Below, piece after piece: positions 32,900-39,860 of a DNA stretch of 64,000 nucleotides; position 1 is the first letter of the stretch, and each line of letters starts with the position of its first letter. Origin of the DNA: Coleofasciculus sp040219735 (GTDB lineage: Bacteria > Cyanobacteriota > Cyanobacteriia > Cyanobacteriales > Coleofasciculaceae); assembly GCA_040219735.1 (NCBI GenBank), contig JAVJRX010000012.1; one strand, 5' to 3'. The translations under genes were made by a program, and so were the position numbers. The notes beneath the pieces were generated by a model. That model saw nothing but the letters and a program-made list of their open reading frames with translations. It did not search any database and had not been told where the DNA came from.

Positions 32900-33104
32900 T
32901 GCCTCGCTCATGAATCTCATCTCTTGACAAATCACGCCAGCCCACTGCTATTAAAGGTTGCTCGGCAAGACGATCCATCAGTCGAGATGACTTAGGCTTG
33001 ATAGTTACTTCAACTACATCGTTGCCAACTATACCCATATATTCATCAGGAATAACGATTTTGCCTTGCACCACTTTAGCGGTAAATTGAATCATTGCAT
33101 TCAT
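32892..33104 (-). CDS. AbrB-like antitoxin
   Basis: This 70-residue protein has a start resembling swapped-hairpin AbrB antitoxins (MIQFTAKVVQGKIVIPDEYM), then VEVTIKPKS, and an acidic, Trp-containing tail (AVGWRDLSRDEI). It precedes and overlaps the PIN gene by 8 bp, the normal order for such pairs. It would neutralise the PIN toxin and repress its own promoter. It sits 47 bp downstream of the broken hsdM. Confidence 0.75.
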   Translation of the reverse strand: MNAMIQFTAKVVQGKIVIPDEYMGIVGNDVVEVTIKPKSSRLMDRLAEQPLIAVGWRDLSRDEIHERGNG

Positions 33105-33150
33105 TAATTAAATCTCCTTTAGGGAATGCCTTTATTATATTTCCCATCCC

Positions 33151-34338
33151 CTAAAACGGTGCCTCAATCCCCAACTCCTCACAAAACCCCCGAATCAGTC
33201 GATCCGTCCCCGCCATCCCCTCATCAATCGCCCGGATCTCCTGCACCACCGCATCCAAATCAATCGGCTCCTCCTCCTCAAACGTATCCACATAGCGCGG
33301 AATATTTAAATTAAAATCATTCTCCGCAATCTCCGCCAGCAGTGCCCGATAACTATATTTGTCCTCCTCCAACCGTTTCCGATAGGTCAATATAATCTTA
33401 TCAACATCCCCATCCCGCAAATAGTTCTGGTTCTTCGCCTTCTCAAAATAGGCACTCGCGTCAATAAACAGCACATCTTCCGGCTGCTCTCGACACTTCT
33501 TAAACACCAAAACGCACGTCGGAATACTCGTCCCATAAAAAATATTCGCAGGCAACCCAATCACCGCATCCAACCAATTGCGCTCCTTGATCACATACTG
33601 ACGAATCGCCCCCTCCGCCCCACCGCGAAACAACACCCCATGGGGCAACACCACCGCCATCGCCCCGTTTTCATCCAGGTGATGCAGCATGTGCTGCACA
33701 AAGGCAAAATCCGCCTTTGATGACGGAGCCAGCCGCCCATACTGACTAAAGCGGTCATCGGACTCAAACAGCTTATTCGCACTCCACTTCGCTGAAAACG
33801 GCGGATTCGCCACCACCGCCTCAAACCGCCTCCCCTCATGCTGCGGATGCTCCAGCGTATCCTCTTGCCGCAAATCAAAATTGCGATAATGCACCCCATG
33901 CAAAATCATATTCATTCGCGCCAGGTTATAGGTGGTGCGGTTCATCTCTTGCCCATAAAAATCCCCCACCGACTCCACTTCTCGCGCCACCCGCAGCAGC
34001 AAAGAGCCAGAACCACAGGTGGGGTCATACACCGACTTGAGGCGTTCTTTTCCGGTAGTCACAATTTTCGCCAACACCTTACTTACCTGCTGCGGCGTGT
34101 AAAACTCCCCTGCCTTCTTGCCCGCACCACTGGCAAACTGCCCAATCAGATACTCGTAGGCATCCCCCAGCACATCACTTTCGGTATCCTCTAACCGAAA
34201 ATCAATCTTATCCAGATGCACCAAAATCTTAGCGATTAGCGCATTCTTCGCCTTTGGGGTGCGACCTAGCTTCGTGGAAGTTAGATCCAGCTCCTCAAAC
34301 AGGCGATCAAAATCCTCCTCGCTTTCCTTACTGAGCAA
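33151..34338 (-). pseudogene. hsdM: Type I restriction M subunit, C-terminal part (broken gene)
   Basis: The frame contains the catalytic core of HsdM: EFYTPQQVSKVLAKIV, the SAM site VYDPTCGSGSLLL (about 104-116) and the N6-adenine motif VVANPPFSAKW (about 180). It begins at MLSKESEEDFDRLFEELDLT, which in intact family members is about residue 135. The N-terminal helical part is in a separate frame (34328-34585) and about 50 residues that normally lie between are missing (the GYFI/YFIPP..LF region). Internal deletion plus frameshift is the simplest reading. It is unlikely to methylate alone. Confidence 0.85.
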
Positions 34339-34585
34339 TGGACTCCTCTTTGAGAGCCTCTAAATATTCCTGCCCGTCTTCCGAGTCTTCGTCAATGTCT
34401 AGAAAATCTATTTCATCCTCAGCCAAGATTTCATTGGCGTAAAGGTGCTGACGCTCAGAGAGGTACTTATAGAAAATAAATCCTAGACAATAATCCCGAA
34501 ACTCATCGGCATTCATCTTGCCCCGTAGCTGGTCGGCAATATTCCACAACTGAGTTTCGAGCTTTTTCTTCTGATCGTTTGTCAT
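34328..34585 (-). pseudogene. hsdM: Type I restriction M subunit, N-terminal part (broken gene)
   Basis: This 85-residue frame is the HsdM N-terminal bundle: KKLETQLWNIADQLRGKMNA, DEFRDYCLGFIFYKYLSERQ, ending ALKEESIAQ and a stop. The downstream frame picks up the C-terminal part after a gap. The two frames overlap by 11 bp in different registers, at the point of the deletion. Together they make about 480 of the about 520-530 residues expected. Confidence 0.85.
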
Positions 34586-34979
34586 TCGATAGCCTATATC
34601 CAGACAATAGCCGTTATCATCGACAGTCTTTAATCATAACTAAACATTTAGCGAGTCGCTAGTGCAACGTTAAAGCAAAAAATTAGGATCAAGATTTTCT
34701 GGAAGGCATAGCCAATAATGCCTCCCAAAGAGGGCAAACCTAAAATCTAGTCTTGTATCTCTTTTACTATACCAAAAAGCATCCCCGTGAGATGGGGGTG
34801 CTGGAAATTCAAGATTTTTTAACCCATCTTGCCGTTGATCGTCAAGTTGCAGCTTCTACTCAAAATCAAGCCTTGAGTGCTTTGCTATTTTCGCCACTCA
34901 TTGCAGTTAAATGACATTCAATTTGTCAAGATGACACTAATCTGACAACAATGACAAATAATGTGGCAATCGACAAAAA
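34586..34979. other. Spacer between hsdM and tRNA-Ala
   Basis: The spacer holds the 5' region of the hsdM fragment and the integrase relic at 34792-34914. The rest is AT-rich. I see no other gene. It marks the right end of the restriction/toxin island. Confidence 0.5.
34792..34914 (+). pseudogene. IntI-like tyrosine integrase relic
   Basis: Forty codons read MGVLEIQDFLTHLAVDRQVA and ASTQNQALSALLF before diverging and stopping. The core FLTHLAV..VAASTQNQALSALLF matches the N-terminal DNA-binding domain of integron-type (IntI) tyrosine recombinases. The catalytic domain is absent. It lies 66 bp beyond the 3' end of tRNA-Ala, the position that integrated elements often occupy. Confidence 0.75.
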
Positions 34980-35052
34980 TGGAGAATACCGGATTTGAAC
35001 CGGTGACCTCTGCGGTGCGATCGCAGCGCTCTACCAACTGAGCTAATTCCCC
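34980..35052 (-). tRNA. tRNA-Ala (anticodon CGC)
   Basis: The minus strand folds as a 73-nt cloverleaf. The acceptor stem has the G3:U70 pair that marks alanine tRNA. The anticodon stem is CTGCG/CGCAG with loop ATCGCAC, so the anticodon is CGC and reads GCG. The T-arm is ACCGG/CCGGT with TTCAAAT. The discriminator base is A; CCA is not encoded. A HIP1 octamer (GCGATCGC) covers the anticodon. Confidence 0.95.
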
Positions 35053-35093
35053 AGACTACATTTACTTATTTTAACACTTATGGCTCATGGTTA

Positions 35094-35801
35094 CTAACCC
35101 ACAACTTGAGCATAGACTTCCTGCACTCGTTCAAGTTCAAGCTGATGGAGATAATCAACCGTCCAGTCAGCTTGACGCTGAAGCATGTGGAAAGGATAGG
35201 TATTAGCAACGCCGACGACTTCCATCCCAGCTCGTTTTGCCGCTTCAATGCCAGCCGGTGTATCCTCAATGGCGAGACAATCGGAGGATTTGGCATTAAG
35301 TTCTGGAAACTGCTGATTGAGGCGTTCCACAGCTAACAGATAGCCATCCGGTTCAGGTTTACTGACCTTAATGTCATCACCTGCCACAATAACCGGAAAA
35401 TATTGCAATAGTTTAGCCCGATCCAAGACTAACTCAACTTCCGATCGCAAAGCACCACTCACCACTCCCATGGGTAACTGAGCCACGCGGATTTTGTAAA
35501 TTAAATCTTCGACTCCCGGATATATGGGTAATTTAGATAGAGTTTCCAGTTGACGGCGGTAGGCGTCGGCTTTTCGGGAGATCAAACGGGTTAAGTAGTC
35601 ATCATCAACCATCCGACCTCGCTTTTCCAATAATACTTTTAGACAGGCGCGATCGCTACGCCCCAAACAATCCTCCCAGTAATCCGCCGCCGAGGAACGC
35701 AGATTTTCGCCCAGCATAATTTCTTCGATGAGTTGCTGGTGAATCGACTCATCGTTAATAATCACGCCGTTGAAATCAAACAGAACTGCCTTTAAACTCA
35801 T
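35094..35801 (-). CDS. HAD family hydrolase with DxN in motif I
   Basis: I start at MSLKAVLFDFNG; the longer frame upstream is less HAD-like. The cap and core fit subfamily IA phosphatases: motif II GVVSGALRSEV, motif III Lys in VSKPEPDGY, motif IV AIEDTPAGIEAA. Motif I reads LFDFNGVI, so the second Asp, normally general acid/base, is Asn. The nucleophile Asp is kept. This may lower activity or mark a cyanobacterial subfamily with another acid. The substrate is unknown. It is adjacent to tRNA-Ala on the same strand and next to an IS605-type element upstream. Confidence 0.82.
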   Translation of the reverse strand: MSLKAVLFDFNGVIINDESIHQQLIEEIMLGENLRSSAADYWEDCLGRSDRACLKVLLEKRGRMVDDDYLTRLISRKADAYRRQLETLSKLPIYPGVEDLIYKIRVAQLPMGVVSGALRSEVELVLDRAKLLQYFPVIVAGDDIKVSKPEPDGYLLAVERLNQQFPELNAKSSDCLAIEDTPAGIEAAKRAGMEVVGVANTYPFHMLQRQADWTVDYLHQLELERVQEVYAQVVG

Positions 35802-35876
35802 AAGCTGTTCAGTATTTAGATTAGGATACTTAAATTCCGCAAAGGGAATGGGGAACAGGTAATAACCCATTTAAAC

Positions 35877-37325
35877 GCACATTAGCTGACCCCATTCGTC
35901 ACTATGCTGGAGATGGAATAGTTCCTAATTTTGCGGAAAAACGCGGAAATTAGTTTGTCAGAGTAATCTTGACTGGGTGAACTACTACACCCTCTATCCC
36001 ATTGCCAAAAGCATCTGGGACTACTTTGCGAATGATGTTGTAACTGCCGTTGATGTCGGCGTTGAATTTGATGCCGATTTTTGATTTGTACAACCCACGC
36101 TTAACACGACGACCGCTAAATTTTACGGCTTTAGCCTCTGGGCTTCCGTGAACAGGAATAAAATCTCCATCCAGGAAACTAGCAACCGACGTATAAGATT
36201 CTTCGGTGATGATGACTTTTATACCAACCCGTTCAGCTTTATAGGTCAACATCTCGATAAATCTTGCATGGGGAACACTAGTAAAATTCTGATTATTAGC
36301 CTTACCGATACGGATTACCTGCTTCCAGTTCTCGTTTTTGCCAATCACAAGAGTTGATATATTTTTCTCAACCAACTGGTTGATAATAAACCGACTGGAT
36401 TTATGGAGATAGTCGTCAATCTTGAATCCTCGCTTGGTTGATAAACGCTGAATTCTATTTGACGTTTTTCTGTTTCCTTTGAGTTGAGATTGCCCTTCGG
36501 CTTTTTTCTTGTTGTAGTAATTGTTAACCGCCTTAACCGGTCTGCCGTTAATCAGGAAAGGGTTGAATCCTTTTTGATTTGAAGTTACAGCCGCTAAGTT
36601 GTTCAGTCCAATATCTATACCGGCTACCGCTTCACCGCTAACCAATTGCTGAATGGGTTGCTCATAAATCACCTCAACCACGTAGTAATTCAGGCGGGGA
36701 ACAATTCTTACTTCATTGATATCCTGCTTGTTGCTAGATATCATAAGCTTTGTTCCCGATGGCTTAATCCATCCTTTTTTCAACTCTTTCGAGCTAATAG
36801 CCTGGATGGTGTAAACCAGCAGATTACGCCCCTTCTCTTTATCTTTATACTTGGGAAGCTTGGGCTTGCCCAAGAATAAGACAGGGTTTTTATTGTATGC
36901 CTTATTAGCTTCTTTCCATGCTTTCCAGTTCCTGTCCAAGCACCGCAGGACTTGTTGAGAGACTTTGCGAGGTAAGGCACAATAAGACTCCTCTAGTCGC
37001 ATCCGAGATGCCATCTCGTTGTAGGAGAGGATTTGGTTGGTTTTAAAGAAGTGTTGACGAATTTCGTAATTGGCTCGGTTGTAAAGATTTTTAGACTTGA
37101 ATGCCAAATCATCAATCTCTTTCCATTCTCGACTTCCTTTACGAACTACGTGCTTCTCAACAAGTCTCATTGTCTTCCTATGATTGCAGCTCGTTAATGA
37201 CTTTTTCCGTCTTACGCTAACTGACGCCTTGTGATGAGAGCGTAATCCGATAATTTCATGCGGTAATCTTATCGACTTATGTATATAGTACCGCAGATTA
37301 CCGCAATTTTCCGTATTCTTAATAA
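35877..37325. mobile_element. IS200/IS605-type element carrying only tnpB
   Basis: The element contains tnpB and no tnpA. Near one end (about 35922-35952) an imperfect hairpin CTAATTTTGCG..CGCGGAAATTAG is present, and near the other (37259-37305) a perfect 10-bp inverted repeat TGCGGTAATC/GATTACCGCA. Such hairpin ends, rather than terminal inverted repeats, are typical of this family. The exact ends are not defined. The right-hand limit abuts the 3' end of a methyltransferase gene. Confidence 0.65.
35950..37170 (-). CDS. tnpB: TnpB RNA-guided nuclease (IS605 family), no zinc finger
   Basis: I start at ATG 37170 because AGGAAG lies just upstream; the open frame extends further but is not TnpB. 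The protein has the OB/helical half, then the RuvC core: Asp in GIDIGLNNLAAV, Glu in IITEESYTS, Asp in FNADINGSYN. Between the last two, the usual CxxC zinc finger is replaced by SVASFLDGDFIPVHGSPEAK. A known TnpB group has this form. TnpB proteins cut DNA guided by an RNA made from the element's own end, here expected at about 35880-35960. Without tnpA, movement would need help from elsewhere. Confidence 0.9.
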   Translation of the reverse strand: MRLVEKHVVRKGSREWKEIDDLAFKSKNLYNRANYEIRQHFFKTNQILSYNEMASRMRLEESYCALPRKVSQQVLRCLDRNWKAWKEANKAYNKNPVLFLGKPKLPKYKDKEKGRNLLVYTIQAISSKELKKGWIKPSGTKLMISSNKQDINEVRIVPRLNYYVVEVIYEQPIQQLVSGEAVAGIDIGLNNLAAVTSNQKGFNPFLINGRPVKAVNNYYNKKKAEGQSQLKGNRKTSNRIQRLSTKRGFKIDDYLHKSSRFIINQLVEKNISTLVIGKNENWKQVIRIGKANNQNFTSVPHARFIEMLTYKAERVGIKVIITEESYTSVASFLDGDFIPVHGSPEAKAVKFSGRRVKRGLYKSKIGIKFNADINGSYNIIRKVVPDAFGNGIEGVVVHPVKITLTN

Positions 37326-38197
37326 ATGAAAACAATACCTTGGGAACTGAAGTCGTCTATTGTACGGCGTTGAGTCCGTTGGTACACTTGTCCTTTTACC
37401 GGGAGAGGTTTCATTCCCTGGGTAACCTGATTCAGCCACCACACGTCTTGAGTTTGCACCGCTTCAAAGCCGGCTGAACCCATCCAAGCGTCTACGCTAT
37501 CGGTGGCGTAAGCTTTAATATAGGGTTCTTCAAACACCTCCGTTAACCAGTTTACTTGACGCAATGTTCGCTGATTGCCATCGAGAATCAGAACTTGTCC
37601 GCCTCCCTTGAGGAGTCGGAAGCTTTCCCGCAGAATCGACTTTGCCACGGCTGGGGGGGTTTCGTGGAATAATAGGGAGGCGGTTACCAGGTCAAAAGAC
37701 GCCTCTGGCAAACCTGTCTCTTCCGCTTTGCCATGACGCCATTGAATCTCTACCCCGGCGGCTTTGGCTTTGCGTTCTGCCATGACTAACATATAAGGTG
37801 ATAAATCTAAACCGATTACCTCAGCTTGAGGAAACGCCTGTTTTAACAGTAGGGTAGTTGAACCCGTACCGCAGCCTAAATCCAGAATCCGTCGCGGTGT
37901 TCCCTGGATGCGATCGATTAACCCCTGGCGTACCCAGGTTTCATTGGGAGGTAAAGCGTATTGAGTTATCGGATCGTAAGTCGTTGCTGCACCACCATTC
38001 AGGTAACCCCCTTCAATACCGTGGAAGTTCTGACTCTTGTAGTAATCAGGGTAAACCAACTCAGGTGTCGAGACGCGATCGCTCTCTTGTTCCCAGTCAA
38101 TACTCTCATAAAGCTGGCGCAGTTGCTCTCCGTCGATCAATACGCCAACGATGGGTTGTAAGAATCGCTCCCAAAGCGTGTCTTTGCGACTTACCAT
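37319..38197 (-). CDS. Class I SAM-dependent methyltransferase
   Basis: The methyltransferase core (about 100-230) has motif I ILDLGCGTGSTTLLL, motif II VIGLDLSPYML, and VTASLLFHETPPA, typical of small-molecule methyltransferases. An N-terminal region of about 95 residues (ending NETWVRQGLI) and a C-terminal part with NQRTLRQVNW and PYIKAYATDSVDAWM complete the fold. The substrate cannot be told. The gene's 3' end touches the IS605-type element, so the last residues may have been altered by insertion. Confidence 0.85.
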   Translation of the reverse strand: MVSRKDTLWERFLQPIVGVLIDGEQLRQLYESIDWEQESDRVSTPELVYPDYYKSQNFHGIEGGYLNGGAATTYDPITQYALPPNETWVRQGLIDRIQGTPRRILDLGCGTGSTTLLLKQAFPQAEVIGLDLSPYMLVMAERKAKAAGVEIQWRHGKAEETGLPEASFDLVTASLLFHETPPAVAKSILRESFRLLKGGGQVLILDGNQRTLRQVNWLTEVFEEPYIKAYATDSVDAWMGSAGFEAVQTQDVWWLNQVTQGMKPLPVKGQVYQRTQRRTIDDFSSQGIVFIY

Positions 38198-38539
38198 AAG
38201 TTTAATCTCTAATGCTACTTGTTTAACTTATTGTAATAATTTTGGCGCTTCTGAGCAGAACATCCCGATTTGGGTATGTCTTAGACCACCAATTCAGTAC
38301 TTGATCTTGACAAAGGCAACGTTTTGTGAAAATTAACATCCCCACTAGAAAAAGAGCAAGTAAGTACCTGGACATAAATTTTGTTAACTAAGTTAAGAAT
38401 TGTAAAACCCCTCAATCTCTGACTATGCCCTGTGAAGAGTTCCCCCATCTCAACCGTCAAGTTGAATTTTGTCGGACTACTTATGAATAATGATACCTAA
38501 CTAATAATTGCAGTTTGGCAGTTTTTCTCCGGAAAAAGA
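38198..38539. other. Spacer left of a possible small gene
   Basis: AT-rich spacer upstream of the methyltransferase, which must hold its promoter. A 21-codon frame at 38425 (starting MPCEEFPHLN) is too short to support. I see no RNA gene. Confidence 0.4.
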
Positions 38540-38698
38540 ATGGTTTTCCACCACAATGTTGGTGATTTAAATCACTGTATTAAGTTGATCGATTTCATCA
38601 AATTAATACTACATGGCTCACCCTCAGAGCTGATTATAATCAAAACTCTAGATGATTTAACTCTCTATAAAGAGTGGAATATATCGGTAAAGTTATAA
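38540..38698 (+). CDS. Possible small protein, 52 aa
   Basis: A 52-codon frame starting at ATG 38540 encodes a helical, hydrophobic protein (VGDLNHCIKLIDFIKLIL, then SELIIIKTLDDLTLYKEW). Its residue mix is protein-like despite the AT-rich DNA. A weak purine run (GGAAAAAG) sits close to the ATG. It lies 82 bp upstream of another small gene on the same strand. The family is not recognised. Confidence 0.35.
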   Translation: MVFHHNVGDLNHCIKLIDFIKLILHGSPSELIIIKTLDDLTLYKEWNISVKL

Positions 38699-38780
38699 GT
38701 GGGAATCAAGAAAAGGTTTATCTCTCAACCTTCAGGTTCTCCATCTATTTAATTCCTCGAAATCAGGACACCAGCCGATA

Positions 38781-39032
38781 ATGATTACCTTTTCCCTCGA
38801 ACCCAATTCTGTGTCTGCATCTAAGCCCTGGAAGCTGCAAATCTGGCTCTCGCCTAAATCCCAGGCGATTTACTACCTGCATGACCCCCAACAAGCACAG
38901 TCAATACTCGAATTTATTCTTGCCAAGAACAATTCTCAAATCAAAGAACAAGGGGAGTTATCCTTTGCTGGCTTAATTCCCCGTTCATTAGCATCTCATC
39001 AGCCTTTACAAGCTAACGCTTGTGTTTGTTAA
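38781..39032 (+). CDS. Hypothetical protein, 83 aa
   Basis: This small protein has no signal or membrane segment. It starts with a beta-type stretch (MITFSLEPNSVSASKPWKLQ) and includes YYLHDPQQAQSILEFILA. It ends in an NACVC tail. I do not recognise it. It has a modest purine-rich stretch upstream and lies between a possible small gene and an HNH-like gene. Confidence 0.5.
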   Translation: MITFSLEPNSVSASKPWKLQIWLSPKSQAIYYLHDPQQAQSILEFILAKNNSQIKEQGELSFAGLIPRSLASHQPLQANACVC

Positions 39033-39158
39033 AGTCTTTGGAGAAATCTCAATGACCCGTCAACCATCAATCGTCAATCCTAACCAAAATCATCGTTATT
39101 TCTGATAAAGTCCTAACCGAATTGCTTGGAGATGCCGCAAGTTTTCAGGTAAAAATTC

Positions 39159-39677
39159 ATGGCTGCCAACAACAAATACTCCTCTAGGACTCAATCCTGT
39201 GTTAATTGCAATGCAGCTAAAGGTCATGAAGAACTAATTTTTAGTGATTATTACTGGTCTGACAGGGACAATACAGCCCGTGAATTTGAATATCTTGAAA
39301 ATGGCAATGTCTGTGTGAATCCTAGCCTAAATGAGTCTGAGCAGAAACAAGCCCAAAGAACACTTGAATTAATAGGTTTAGATAGATTTCCCGGTCATCC
39401 TAAATTTTCCCCAAGAGATAATCGCTGGTCTCAGCGTCTGGATACTTGGGGCATAGCAAAAAGAAAATTTAAGCAACTTAAAGAAAATGATACGCCAGAT
39501 AAGCGTGATGATATTGTGGAGTTGGCTCAAGCTAAAGGATTTTGGTCGGTATGGATGACTGTTTTTCGGGAAGACACTGATATGTTGAAGCGGTTTATTC
39601 ATGCTTTTGAGGGAACTTGCCAGTCCTGTTTTAATGACCAGTTTCAGCCAATCCCTCGCCCAGGTGGGGCGCTGTGA
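39159..39677 (+). pseudogene. HNH endonuclease-like gene, 5'-truncated
   Basis: The frame begins abruptly with RTQSCVNCNAAKGHEEL, which fits the middle of an HNH nuclease (the NCNxxKG block), then runs through EFEYLENGNVCVNPSLNESE and DNRWSQRLDTWGIAKRKFK to an end with CQSCFND. In family members an earlier half supplies the first metal-binding Cys and the His. Those residues are absent upstream in any frame I can read. The gene is therefore probably a remnant, though a smaller protein could still be made. Confidence 0.55.
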
Positions 39678-39715
39678 ATCCATCCGTGTCAACTATCCGC
39701 CAAGCCACGTTTGTT

Positions 39716-39776
39716 GGGGCGGGTTTAGTCACATCTGGGTCAACAAAGAAAGGATAGCAGTAAAACCCGCCCCTAC
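39716..39776. repeat. GGGGCGGGTTT palindromic element
   Basis: GGGGCGGGTTTAGT at the left matches AAACCCGCCCCTAC at the right as an inverted repeat around a variable centre. Closely similar copies lie at 54358-54418 and, inside a gene, at 17635-17697. Half copies are at 15607 and 63841. Confidence 0.8.
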
Positions 39777-39860
39777 AGTCTGTGACTTAAAACTATCTTG
39801 TACTAGCCAGACCCCCATTAATCGATACAATTATCCCTGTGCCATTTGTACAAGGGTTCC

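Noticed and set aside
39846..39860. Upstream TTG start for purL
   Set aside because: It would add only MYKGS. The ATG at 39861 has AAGGG in front and fits the usual PurL N-terminus.
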